Shown: positions 7,483-16,154 of the stretch, piece after piece
How positions within the stretch are numbered: the first letter of the stretch is position 1
Layout of the letters: each line of letters opens with the position of its first letter
NCBI GenBank assembly: GCA_964345035.1
Contig: CAYFPO010000018.1
Location: 1 to 44,731 of the forward strand
From: CAYFPO01 sp964345035
GTDB lineage: Bacteria; Fidelibacterota; Marinisomatia; SCGC-AAA003-L08; GCA-002704045
Reading direction: 5' to 3'
DNA: 44,731 nt
The notes under the pieces: model-generated
Databases searched by the model: none
What the model was told of the DNA's origin: nothing
The model's input: only the letters and a program-made list of their open reading frames with translations
Position numbers and translations under genes: made by a program

Positions 7483-8988
7483 TCATGCTTTATAGTATAA
7501 ATCCATATATTTTTTTAGGATGTCTTTAATTACACCTCTAAATGGAAGAGAGGCAGCCATGCCATATACGGGAGCCATTCCCGTAGAATGTGCAGGATTT
7601 GCTTTAACAAACTCAACTGCATCCCTCAAATCAGTTTGGAAGCGTTCTGATACTCCCTTCTGAGTTTGGCGCAGGGTGATGCAAATATGAATGCAGGAAG
7701 GTTTATGCAGACCATTTAAGTTCCATCCCTTTTCAGTCATCTTATCCATAATTCTGTACACATCTAACGAATCAGACTTAAAGGCAATAACCCATAGCGG
7801 ATCTCCAATGAGTTCCAGCTCCGGAATGGCAGCAATTCCGGATTTAAACTTTCCGGCAGTGTGTATAATTTTCGTTACAGCTTCCAGATATCCCTTTTCT
7901 CCCATTGCGAGCATGGCAGCCCAACACACTGCACTGAGTGCTCCGGGACGGCTTCCTGCAAAAGTAGGGGAGAAGTAAAGTCCGCCTGGCCAATCAGCTA
8001 TAGTATAATATTGATAACTGCGAAGCTTTGTATTTCCGTATAAAATGACGGATGTCCCCTTTGCGGCATAACCGAATTTATGTGTATCTGCTGAAATAGA
8101 AGTGACGCCCTCCACTTTAAAATCAAAGGGAGGAACAGGAAATCCAGCCGTACAGGCAAAGGGAAGGACAAAGCCTCCCAGACAGGCATCCACATGGAGA
8201 CCAATATTATTTCGTTTAGCAATTTTGGATAAATCTGTAATTGGGTCTATTAGTCCATGAGGGAAATTCGGTGCTGAGCCAACAATGCAAATAGTATTGT
8301 GGTTTACGGCTTTTTCAAGTTTGGAAACATCAACAAGGAAGTTATCATCTATAGGAATTTTAATCACCATTATCCCAAAATATTCCCCTGCTTTATCAAA
8401 GGCGGCATGAGCTGTCACAGGCACAATAATATTGGGGTGTTTGATTCCTTTTTCTGTGCGGTAAAAATCCCTATAGGATTTCATTGCCAGTAAAATACTT
8501 TCAGTCCCTCCGGAAGTCACTGCCCCGCAGATATCATCATCTGTGCCGCCTCCACCCAACATCGATGCCGTCATAGAAATAATTTCAGACTCAAATTTAC
8601 TTGCACTGGGAAACAGGTCAGAATGAAGAGGATTACTTTGGGATTGGATTGCATACACTTCATTTAGAAAATTAACATGATCATCTTCACCATGATACAC
8701 TGCTCCGGACACGTAACCTTCTTTCCATCGTTTTTGTTCACCCATGCTGATTTTGCGAATTTCCTCCAGCACTTTATCACGGGAGATTCCTTCCTCCGGC
8801 AGGGAATGATGGGTATTAAAATTCTGTTTGTAAGCGTTTACCATCTGATCTAATTCAGGGAGGACTTTTTCCATTTCCTTGTCCACCTCCAGTTGCACTT
8901 TAGAAGTTTTCATGAGTTGTTTTTCCAACCATGTCATAAGTTTGGGTGAGAAATGAGCAATCTTTTGAAAAATAGGGGGAATATCCAT
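7483..8988 (-). CDS. Sphingosine-1-phosphate lyase-like PLP-dependent enzyme
   Basis: The 501-aa protein belongs to the group II PLP decarboxylase fold and matches the sphingosine/sphinganine-1-phosphate lyase subfamily. Visible blocks are SGAVY (94-98), NPLHSDLFPS (119-128), TSGGTESILLA, His194 (cofactor stacking), Asp267 in LHVDACLGGF, and the Schiff-base lysine Lys304 in DTHKFGYAAKG. Known members cleave long-chain-base phosphates to a fatty aldehyde and phosphoethanolamine. Unlike the eukaryotic enzyme there is no transmembrane N-terminus, as in soluble bacterial homologues of about 500 aa. Its ATG directly follows the TAA of the lipid kinase gene, so kinase and lyase are surely co-translated; kinase product to lyase substrate is the natural order. 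Glutamate or tyrosine decarboxylase is less likely given the subfamily blocks. Confidence 0.88.
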   Translation of the reverse strand: MDIPPIFQKIAHFSPKLMTWLEKQLMKTSKVQLEVDKEMEKVLPELDQMVNAYKQNFNTHHSLPEEGISRDKVLEEIRKISMGEQKRWKEGYVSGAVYHGEDDHVNFLNEVYAIQSQSNPLHSDLFPSASKFESEIISMTASMLGGGGTDDDICGAVTSGGTESILLAMKSYRDFYRTEKGIKHPNIIVPVTAHAAFDKAGEYFGIMVIKIPIDDNFLVDVSKLEKAVNHNTICIVGSAPNFPHGLIDPITDLSKIAKRNNIGLHVDACLGGFVLPFACTAGFPVPPFDFKVEGVTSISADTHKFGYAAKGTSVILYGNTKLRSYQYYTIADWPGGLYFSPTFAGSRPGALSAVCWAAMLAMGEKGYLEAVTKIIHTAGKFKSGIAAIPELELIGDPLWVIAFKSDSLDVYRIMDKMTEKGWNLNGLHKPSCIHICITLRQTQKGVSERFQTDLRDAVEFVKANPAHSTGMAPVYGMAASLPFRGVIKDILKKYMDLYYKA

Positions 8989-9924
8989 TTAAACAATCAC
9001 CTCTAATGCTTTAGGAAGAATACTGTATTTTACCGGTGGAATACCGATGTTTTCTCCATCGGTTTCTACAATGACATTATCCTCTGTATTTAATTGGAAA
9101 GAAGTACATTTTTTATAATGGGCATAAGGTTTTTCCAGAATTTTTCCCGTAAAAAGAGAGGGCATAGCTGAAGCCAGCTCTCTGCGTGACATTCCATCCA
9201 GCCATGCCAGTGAAAGCAGCCCATCACAAGGTTTTGTTTCTACTCCATAGCTCATATCACCTCCGAAATTTGAAGTTTTAAAAACAGTCACATTAGAAAG
9301 ATTCACGGAGGAAAGAGTTTCGTCATCAATGGTTAAATCGGCGGTAAATGGTTTAAAATCTTTTATTGCCTGCAGACCGCAAATAACCGCACCGGCATCA
9401 ACACTGACTTGTTTAATTTTTTTTGTAATGCCCGTTACAGAGTTAAACTTTTCATTGGCAGAGCTGATAATTCCCATACTTGAATTATTAACAATATACC
9501 GCTGAACATTCTCGCCTGAAGTATTTTTACATTCCACTTTAAAAATATCAATCGGGTAGGAATCTACTGCCTGGATACGATCTATCCAATTTCGTGTATC
9601 AACAAACTTTTTTTCAAAATCACAGCTGCTTCCGGCAGGGAAAAACATTAATTGTAAATCGGGAGGAAGGGTCTCAGAATAGGCATACAATCCCTGGAGT
9701 ACTTCATTTAAAGTGCCGTCCCCGCTAAACACAGCAATTCTTCTTTCTCCTGCTTCTAATGCTTCTTCAGCAAGTTGGGCAGCATGGTTCTGTGCATGGG
9801 TTTTTGCTACTTTATAGGAGATCAAAGTATGCTGAAGTTCCGACTCAAACTTTTCCCATCGTTTTTGTGCCTGACCCTCCCCTGCAGTGGGGTTAAAGAT
9901 TATATAGGTTTCCGGAATTATCAT
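8989..9924 (-). CDS. Diacylglycerol/sphingosine kinase-family lipid kinase
   Basis: The 311-aa protein shows the diacylglycerol kinase catalytic fold: N-terminal NPTAGEG, the nucleotide loop FSGDGTLNEVLQGL (about 65-78), FPAGSSCDFEK in place of the usual GTxND segment, and a C-terminal beta domain with CDGLLSLAWLDG. Family members (DgkB, YegS, sphingosine and ceramide kinases) phosphorylate a lipid hydroxyl with ATP. The substrate cannot be read from sequence alone. The stop abuts the start of the S1P-lyase-like gene and the start lies 5 nt after the phosphodiesterase gene. That context favours a long-chain-base kinase making sphingosine-1-phosphate or sphinganine-1-phosphate. The replacement of GTxND by GSSCD is unusual and could reflect a different lipid acceptor. 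Confidence 0.8.
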   Translation of the reverse strand: MIIPETYIIFNPTAGEGQAQKRWEKFESELQHTLISYKVAKTHAQNHAAQLAEEALEAGERRIAVFSGDGTLNEVLQGLYAYSETLPPDLQLMFFPAGSSCDFEKKFVDTRNWIDRIQAVDSYPIDIFKVECKNTSGENVQRYIVNNSSMGIISSANEKFNSVTGITKKIKQVSVDAGAVICGLQAIKDFKPFTADLTIDDETLSSVNLSNVTVFKTSNFGGDMSYGVETKPCDGLLSLAWLDGMSRRELASAMPSLFTGKILEKPYAHYKKCTSFQLNTEDNVIVETDGENIGIPPVKYSILPKALEVIV

Positions 9925-9929
9925 GTCAT

Positions 9930-11042
9930 TTATTTTAGTGTAAAGTCAGTTTGAACTCCATAATGGTCACTGGGGAAGATCCCCTCCTGGGCGCTGTCTA
10001 ATACAACATTGGACGAAACTGCTTTTAATTTGGTATTACCGGGCTGATAATAAATATAGTCTATTCTGTAAGATTCCCTGTTGAATTCATAATCTAATAA
10101 ATCATATATACTATTCACATGTTGGTTTGAATTTTCAGGGTATTGCATGGTAACATTTGAATTTTGGCGGGCATCCCAGGTAATACCCTGGGTTTGGCTA
10201 TGAAACTCCATATAACTATCAATTACCTGCAGAGAGTCTAATATATGCAGTTCTTCCATTTCTGTAGTGGCATTAAAATCTCCAGTCAATATAAAAGGGA
10301 GAGAGTGTCCACAGATTTCCTGAATATACGCTATGGTTCCCTTCGCTTCTGTAAAGCGCCATTCAGCTTCCGTTGTTAATTTTTGTTTAGCTTCGTCAAT
10401 TTTTTCACCACCGCATCCCAGACATGAACCATATTTTTCTGCTAAATCCTGATAGCGTTTCAAGTCAGGGACGGAGGCATGCCAATGGGTAGTAAAAATA
10501 TGAATAGTTTCTCCCAAAAATTGAATTTTACCGGCAAGCACCTGTGCCCCGTCATCAAAATGAAAAGCAAAGAAATTTTCTGCAAACCCGCCAGTGAGGC
10601 GTTTACGGCCCGCCTTCTCAAGCTTGAGACTCTTCTTTGCAAAAATAGCATCTCCCTGCCGTAAATTCACAGGTAGACCAATACACCCCGCCTGGATGCC
10701 GGCTTCACTCACATGATAGATTACCTCCATATCCAAATCTTCTGCAATGTGTTTTGCTCTGCTGGGGAGAGGGTTCACTTCCTGCATGGTTATCACATCA
10801 GCATCTAAGGCTTTTAGTTGATCAATGAGGACTGTGTACCGTTTTTGGAATCTTTCCCTGCTTTCATATTCTCCCATTTTAACAATACCGATATAATCCA
10901 GGCCGGACCAGATATTTATATTTACCACTTTCAGGGATGCCTGGGAATTTTCGCTTCCTGGTGAAAGAGTACACAGAATAAATAAAAGGGGAAATAACCA
11001 GGACCTGCTGCCCGGGAGCTTTGTAACTTTGTGTCGCATCAT
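9930..11042 (-). CDS. Exported EEP-superfamily phosphodiesterase, candidate neutral sphingomyelinase
   Basis: The 370-aa protein has a signal peptide (hydrophobic core about 15-28, cleavage plausible near QAS at 34-36) and an endonuclease/exonuclease/phosphatase (DNase I-like) fold. Expected catalytic residues are present: Asn43, metal ligand Glu88 (MQEV), His186 in TTHWHA, Asp255/Asn257 (GDFN), Asp328 (RIDYI), and Asp359-His360 (SDH). The TTHWHA segment resembles the THLHA/THTQA motif of neutral sphingomyelinases more than the loop of exonuclease III. A secreted sphingomyelinase would release phosphocholine (or another headgroup) and ceramide. As first gene of an operon with a lipid kinase and an S1P-lyase-like enzyme this is the best guess, but another phospholipase C or a secreted nuclease remains possible. 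The start may be either of two adjacent ATGs. Confidence 0.72.
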   Translation of the reverse strand: MMRHKVTKLPGSRSWLFPLLFILCTLSPGSENSQASLKVVNINIWSGLDYIGIVKMGEYESRERFQKRYTVLIDQLKALDADVITMQEVNPLPSRAKHIAEDLDMEVIYHVSEAGIQAGCIGLPVNLRQGDAIFAKKSLKLEKAGRKRLTGGFAENFFAFHFDDGAQVLAGKIQFLGETIHIFTTHWHASVPDLKRYQDLAEKYGSCLGCGGEKIDEAKQKLTTEAEWRFTEAKGTIAYIQEICGHSLPFILTGDFNATTEMEELHILDSLQVIDSYMEFHSQTQGITWDARQNSNVTMQYPENSNQHVNSIYDLLDYEFNRESYRIDYIYYQPGNTKLKAVSSNVVLDSAQEGIFPSDHYGVQTDFTLK

Positions 11043-11203
11043 TATTTAATTCCCCGGAATCCTTCAAGACAATTTATGTGGTTTTCTTTACCATCACTAT
11101 ACCCACCTTTGTTATGTTTTACCAACTGATGAACATAGCCATTCTCAGCACCACCTGTGCAGCTTTCCGGGGTAAATGCAGGGGTAATATGTAAGGTGTC
11201 CAT
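11042..11203 (-). pseudogene. IS1595-type transposase, internal/C-terminal remnant
   Basis: This 53-codon minus-strand frame reads GYVHQLVKHNKGGY, then NHINCLEGFRGIK and a stop. It matches the conserved DDE-domain end of IS1595/ISXO2 transposases (H..VNH..gey..g..HiNgiEgFWg..K), where the Glu of IEGFW is catalytic. Stops close the frame immediately upstream, so it is a fragment. It ends at the start codon of the phosphodiesterase gene (TAATGATG), so the operon begins exactly where the transposase scrap ends. Confidence 0.55.
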
Positions 11204-11215
11204 TCGTTACTGCAA

Positions 11216-11296
11216 TTACTGTATTTCTTCTTTATCTCTTCGGGCAGTGTAAAGCTTTTGACAACCACAACGCAAACATTTTAATTGCTTTCTCAT
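11216..11296 (-). pseudogene. Zinc-ribbon N-terminal fragment (MRKQLKCLRCG...)
   Basis: A 26-codon minus-strand frame begins ATG and reads MRKQLKCLRCGCQ before degenerating to a stop at 11216. The KCLRCG half-ribbon is the usual start of small zinc-ribbon proteins, which continue HxW...CPxC; the second cysteine pair is lost here. The first eight codons after MRK lie inside the 25-bp repeat. The other copy at 2330-2354 reads the same peptide, so both may be relics of one mobile gene family. Confidence 0.4.
11264..11288. repeat. 25-bp direct repeat, copy 2
   Basis: Exact match to 2330-2354, in the same orientation, about 8.9 kb away. It lies upstream of the phosphodiesterase-kinase-lyase operon and marks the right edge of the accessory block. 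The rest of 11297-11500 is pyrimidine-rich, low-complexity sequence in which I see no gene. Confidence 0.85.
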
Positions 11297-11515
11297 ATAT
11301 GTAATTTATCAACATTGGCGGCTAAAATGCGACTTTACACTTAAGTATTAATATCCTCTTTGTCTAACCTCAAACCTTTAACATCTAATTTCTAATCTCT
11401 ATCCTCTATCAACTCATTTATTACCATTAACCATTAAATCAAAATGGGGTACTCTGTGTAAATTTTGGTACAAATAATTATTGAAAATTACCAGAATTAC
11501 AGGAAAGGAAATCAG

Positions 11516-13450
11516 ATGAGTAATCTAATAAAAACTGATTACAGGGACCAATCGAAAGCAATTATATCCAGCTCTCAACAATATACAGAATTATATACAA
11601 AATCTATTCAAGATCCGGATGATTTTTGGGCAGAGCAAGCAGAGAGAATTTCCTGGACTAAAAAATGGGAAAGAGTTTCAGATGTAGATTATTCAAGAGC
11701 CCACATCCGCTGGTTCGAGGGTGGAAAACTGAATGCCTCATACAATTGTTTGGACAGACATATTGAATCTGGACATGGAGATCAAATTGCACTTATCTGG
11801 GAAGGAAATAATCCGGAAGAGGAAAAACATTTCACCTATTCAGAATTATTAACCGAAGTCTGCAAATTTTCAAATGTGTTGAAATCCCAAGGAGTGAATA
11901 AAGGAGACCGAGTTTGTCTGTATATGCAGATGATTCCGGAACTTGCGGTAGCAATGCTGGCTTGTGCGAGAATTGGTGCAGTCCATTCCATTGTATTTGG
12001 TGCATTTTCCGCTGATTCTCTACGGGACCGTATCAATGACTCAGAGTGCAAGGTGCTTATCACACAGGATACGGGAGTAAGAGGAACTAAGACAGATATA
12101 CCCATGAAATCCAATGGAGATGCTGCGATTGCAGAATGCCCCTCCATTGAAAAAATAGTTGTTGTGAAACGAACCGGAACAGAAGTATCTATGATTGAGG
12201 GAAGAGATATTTGGTGGCATGAAGTTATGGACGAAATCTCATCAGACTGTCCACCGGAAGAAATGGATGCAGAAGACCCGTTGTTTATTTTATATACTTC
12301 CGGCTCCACCGGTAAGCCCAAAGGAGTGCTTCACACAACCGGCGGGTATATGGTATATACTTCCTATACACATGAGATCATTTTTGATTATCAACCCGGT
12401 GATATTTATTGGTGTACTGCGGATATTGGTTGGATCACGGGACATTCCTATATTATTTACGGACCCCTTGCGAACAGGGCTACAACCATGATGTTTGAAG
12501 GTGTTCCCAATTATCCCGATTATGGGCGGTTCTGGCAAGTAGTTGAAAAACACAAAGTGAATATTTTTTACACAGCACCTACCGCATTGCGGGCATTGAT
12601 GAAAGAGGGCAACGAATTTGTCACAAACTGGGACAGGTCCTCCCTAAAATTACTGGGGACTGTGGGAGAAACTATTAAGGAACCGGAATGGAACTGGTAT
12701 TATAACATTGTGGGAGAGAAGCGATGTCCAATTGTGGATACATGGTGGCAGACAGAAACCGGTGGGATCCTGATCACTCCATTACCCGGTGCAACAGACT
12801 TGAAACCGGGCTCAGCAGCCCACCCGTTTTTTGGGATCCGGCCGGTGATATTGGATGAATCAGGAAATGTAATTGACGGAAATCCTGCAGAAGGGCTGCT
12901 GGCTGTAAAACATTCCTGGCCCGGTCAGATGCGGACTGTTTATGGTGATCACCAACGGTTTTTTGATACATACTTTTCTCAATTTTCAGGATATTATTTC
13001 ACCGGCGATGGTGCTAAACGGGATGAAGATGGATATTACTGGATCACCGGTCGTGTGGATGATGTTTTGAATGTATCCGGCCACCGGCTTGGGACTGCTG
13101 AGATCGAAGGCGCAATAGGAAAACATGATGCCGTTGCAGAAGCTGCTGTAGTTGGTTTTCCCCACGACATCAAGGGACAAGGTGTATATGCATTCATTAC
13201 ACTGATGACTGGGATGAATCCTGATGATGAGATTACCAATGGAGTAAAATTGAAAGTCCGTGAAATAATTGGACCTCATGCAGCACCGGATAAACTTCAG
13301 TTTACTCCTGCATTGCCAAAAACCCGTTCGGGAAAAATAATGCGGAGAATTCTTAGAAAAATCGCGGAAGGTGATGTAGAAAATCTTGGTGATATATCAA
13401 CATTGGCTGATCCATCCGTTGTTGAAAACCTGGTAGCACAGCGTCAGTAG
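11516..13450 (+). CDS. acs: Acetyl-CoA synthetase (AMP-forming)
   Basis: From ATG 11516 the product is 644 aa, close to the roughly 650 aa of bacterial Acs. It has the adenylate-forming motifs LYTSGSTGKPKGVLHT, DTWWQTETGG, YFTGDGAKRDEDGYYWITGR and SGHRLGTAEIEGA. The catalytic lysine is Lys607 in KTRSGKIMRR, the residue acetylated in Pat/CobB-type regulation. It converts acetate, ATP and CoA to acetyl-CoA. I prefer 11516 to an in-frame TTG at 11465 because AGGAAAGGA sits 7 nt upstream and the extra 17 residues are not family-like. It is the first plus-strand gene beyond the accessory block and is probably monocistronic. It could also recycle two-carbon products, but no direct link to the lipid genes is visible. 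Confidence 0.95.
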   Translation: MSNLIKTDYRDQSKAIISSSQQYTELYTKSIQDPDDFWAEQAERISWTKKWERVSDVDYSRAHIRWFEGGKLNASYNCLDRHIESGHGDQIALIWEGNNPEEEKHFTYSELLTEVCKFSNVLKSQGVNKGDRVCLYMQMIPELAVAMLACARIGAVHSIVFGAFSADSLRDRINDSECKVLITQDTGVRGTKTDIPMKSNGDAAIAECPSIEKIVVVKRTGTEVSMIEGRDIWWHEVMDEISSDCPPEEMDAEDPLFILYTSGSTGKPKGVLHTTGGYMVYTSYTHEIIFDYQPGDIYWCTADIGWITGHSYIIYGPLANRATTMMFEGVPNYPDYGRFWQVVEKHKVNIFYTAPTALRALMKEGNEFVTNWDRSSLKLLGTVGETIKEPEWNWYYNIVGEKRCPIVDTWWQTETGGILITPLPGATDLKPGSAAHPFFGIRPVILDESGNVIDGNPAEGLLAVKHSWPGQMRTVYGDHQRFFDTYFSQFSGYYFTGDGAKRDEDGYYWITGRVDDVLNVSGHRLGTAEIEGAIGKHDAVAEAAVVGFPHDIKGQGVYAFITLMTGMNPDDEITNGVKLKVREIIGPHAAPDKLQFTPALPKTRSGKIMRRILRKIAEGDVENLGDISTLADPSVVENLVAQRQ

Positions 13451-13572
13451 GTTTCAACATTATTTGGAAGAAATACAGAAAGATTCTGAAAACAATTTTT
13501 ACAAAATAATTTCCAAAATATTTATTTCAATATCGTAATATTCTCCAAGTAAATTAAATAAGGAATACATCA

Positions 13573-14760
13573 TTGGTAAAATATATTGTAATAAATATTT
13601 TAACACCTGCAGCATTACTGGTTTTACTGTCATGTGATTTTAATGAGGGACCAATTGGAATCCGTAAAATATATGTGGCAAATCAAGGGCAGGATCACGT
13701 GTCTGTTCTTAATGGAGAAACAGGTGAGTTGATTCGGGTTGTGGAGGTGAATTTTATCGAAAATTTCAACAATGATGCTCCCCATTTTATATCATTGGAT
13801 GAAGTTAATAATTACTGGTTCGTCACATTGATGCAGTCAGGATATCTGGCAATGTTTGACCTAATGACCGATACTTTGATTGACAGTATTTATTTAGGAG
13901 ATATGCCTGCATTGTCAACGATTGATCCAACCGAAAAAGTAATTTACATATCACGAATGAATATGCCCGGGATAGGGATGTCATCTGCATCCAATCTCAT
14001 CCAGGCTGTATCTTACAGTGGAGGTACATTGGCAATAACAGAAGAATTTAATATCTGCCCCGAGTGTGATGATGGAATTGGACCACACGGCATCACTTTG
14101 CACACTTCCGGGGATGAACTCTTTGTTACGTCAGTTTTATCTGATTTTTTGTTTCAGGTGGATGTGTTGTCGGGGACCATTATCAACCAGATGTCATTGA
14201 ACGGAGATGACGGCGCAGCCCCGAGTACAACAATACAGCGAATGAAACCCATTCAATGTGTAGCAGTTGATGAGTTTATTTTTATTTCCTGTTCTGCAGG
14301 TGATTGGGTAAATGGTGATGAATTTATCCCGGGACAGATTCATATGGTGAATGCTGAAACACTGGAATTGATTGATACTTTTGATGGATTTTCTGGGGAT
14401 TCCCGACCATGGCATCTTATTGCTGATCCGGAAAACTCCAAATTGTATGTTGCATTGTCCGGAGATATGATAATGCCTGTGGGACAGGGAGTATCCTGTT
14501 TTTCCTATAATTTGACCGGACTAAACCTCCTTTGGCATCTTGAAGATGTAGATGAGATGGATGATCCCCACGGTGCAGCAATTTCCGGCGACGGAAATAC
14601 GGTATACATAAGTGATAGAGGAAATGGTCATCTATTCAGTTTTGATTCCCAATCTGCAGAATTATTATTTGATTTGAATTTGAGCATAAGTTCAATTGGT
14701 TCTTCTACAACACTGGGTGGAGTTGCGGTCATGCAGTCTGGTTGTACAGATTGTGAATAA
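13573..14760 (+). CDS. YVTN-type beta-propeller lipoprotein
   Basis: The 395-aa protein starts at TTG 13573 (AAGGAA about 8 nt upstream) and has a lipoprotein signal ending LVLLSC (lipid-modified Cys at 21). The body consists of YVTN/YncE-type propeller blades, for example KIYVANQGQDHVSVLNGETGE, with later blades around KLYVALSGD and TVYISDRGNGHLFSFD. Such propellers bind ligands or partner proteins; no enzymatic motif is evident. It is followed 17 nt later by a multihaem cytochrome lipoprotein, which suggests that the two form a surface or periplasmic assembly. A cysteine pair at the very C-terminus (CTDC) could be structural or bind metal. Confidence 0.8.
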   Translation: MVKYIVINILTPAALLVLLSCDFNEGPIGIRKIYVANQGQDHVSVLNGETGELIRVVEVNFIENFNNDAPHFISLDEVNNYWFVTLMQSGYLAMFDLMTDTLIDSIYLGDMPALSTIDPTEKVIYISRMNMPGIGMSSASNLIQAVSYSGGTLAITEEFNICPECDDGIGPHGITLHTSGDELFVTSVLSDFLFQVDVLSGTIINQMSLNGDDGAAPSTTIQRMKPIQCVAVDEFIFISCSAGDWVNGDEFIPGQIHMVNAETLELIDTFDGFSGDSRPWHLIADPENSKLYVALSGDMIMPVGQGVSCFSYNLTGLNLLWHLEDVDEMDDPHGAAISGDGNTVYISDRGNGHLFSFDSQSAELLFDLNLSISSIGSSTTLGGVAVMQSGCTDCE

Positions 14761-14777
14761 TTTACCGGGTTCGTGAA

Positions 14778-16154
14778 ATGAATCAGAAATTAATCATTTT
14801 GTTGTGTATGTTCTTGTGGTTTGGATGCACAAAAAAAACCACATCCGGCCCAACTGGCAATCCGGATATAGATCCATTTCCATTCAAGGTTTTCAACCTG
14901 TTTGATGACGGAACACTTGATACATTAAATTCAGAGATATCTATAACAGATTTCCAGCCCTCCAGTGATTGCGGTGATTGCCACCCCAGTCATTATGAAG
15001 AATGGCAGCGGTCAATGCACCATATTTCCATAAACGATCCATTGTTTTTGTCAATTCTGGAAAAGGATTTTAATCATTTTGGAAATGTAGGAGACAGGTT
15101 TTGTATTCAATGCCACAGTCCGGCAATGCTCGTGACAGGATTATTCCTAACAGACTCTACCGAATTGGACGAATCTTCCAAAGCGGTTATCCAGGATGGT
15201 ATTGGATGTGACATTTGCCATACCACCACACATTTATCTGATGGTTTATTTGTGAATTCAGACAATTTTATTGGTGCAGAATATTTCCTGAATCCCGGTG
15301 AAGGAGTAAAATACGGTCCACTTCAGGATCCGGAACCAAATGAATACCATGAGTCAGTACCAAATTCCATTTTTCAGGATTCCAGATTTTGTCTTCCCTG
15401 CCACAATATTGTAATCAATAATGTAGAAGCGGAAATGACTTTTTCTGAATGGGCAAGTTCACCTCTGACAGATATGGCGAATAACCTCCCGTGTCAATCC
15501 TGCCATATGCCTGAAGTGAATGGACACAGAAACCACAGCTTTACCGGTGTGGATATAGATTTGACAAAACCAATAGATGATCCGGATAACCAAATACGGA
15601 TAACCGAAATCAATGCATTACTGGATACTGCTGTAACATTAAGTTTTTATACGGATTCTGACACACTTCCAATACAAATGGATCAAGAAAGTAATCTGAC
15701 CATACCGTTAACCATACAAAGTAATACGGCACACAGCTTACCATCAGGAACATCATTCAACAGGGAAGCTTGGATAGAATTGTTGGTAATTGGAGATAAT
15801 GATGAAGAAATCTGCAGTTTTGGAAATATCTCAGAAAATGATGAATCATTAAACTATTCAGAAGAAAATGTAATATTTACTTCCTGGATAACAAGTGAAT
15901 CCGGTGATACACTTTTCCCCTTTTTGGAAATAGCAGCAATTGAAGATAATACACTGAAAATATTTGAAAAACAGGAACATTATTTCAATTGTGCGCTGAC
16001 AGAATTTGCTGAATTTCCGATCCATATCACTGCCAGGATGAGATTTCGTCCATTCAAACCTATGGCACTTGCTGAACATCCGGAATTGTTAGAAAACTTG
16101 CCAATATTTGATTTTGGAGAAATTACTGCTATAATTGAATTAAATTCAGAATGA
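14778..16154 (+). CDS. Pentahaem c-type cytochrome lipoprotein (cytochrome c554-like)
   Basis: The 458-aa lipoprotein has its lipobox ending WFGC (Cys17). It contains five CXXCH haem c motifs at residues 65-69 (CGDCH), 109-113 (CIQCH), 144-148 (CDICH), 205-209 (CLPCH) and 239-243 (CQSCH). The spacing and the CGDCHPSHYEEWQRSMH context resemble the cytochrome c554 family. Residues 260-458 form a haem-free beta-rich domain. It should carry electrons at the outer face of a membrane; donor and acceptor are unknown. The following gene starts within its stop codon (ATGA overlap), and the preceding propeller gene ends 17 nt before, so the three form one operon. Confidence 0.88.
   Translation: MNQKLIILLCMFLWFGCTKKTTSGPTGNPDIDPFPFKVFNLFDDGTLDTLNSEISITDFQPSSDCGDCHPSHYEEWQRSMHHISINDPLFLSILEKDFNHFGNVGDRFCIQCHSPAMLVTGLFLTDSTELDESSKAVIQDGIGCDICHTTTHLSDGLFVNSDNFIGAEYFLNPGEGVKYGPLQDPEPNEYHESVPNSIFQDSRFCLPCHNIVINNVEAEMTFSEWASSPLTDMANNLPCQSCHMPEVNGHRNHSFTGVDIDLTKPIDDPDNQIRITEINALLDTAVTLSFYTDSDTLPIQMDQESNLTIPLTIQSNTAHSLPSGTSFNREAWIELLVIGDNDEEICSFGNISENDESLNYSEENVIFTSWITSESGDTLFPFLEIAAIEDNTLKIFEKQEHYFNCALTEFAEFPIHITARMRFRPFKPMALAEHPELLENLPIFDFGEITAIIELNSE

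Noticed and set aside
11836..12321. 161-codon minus-strand open frame inside acs
   Set aside because: It is antisense to the conserved adenylate-forming domain of acs and has no recognisable motif; it is a shadow of the coding frame.
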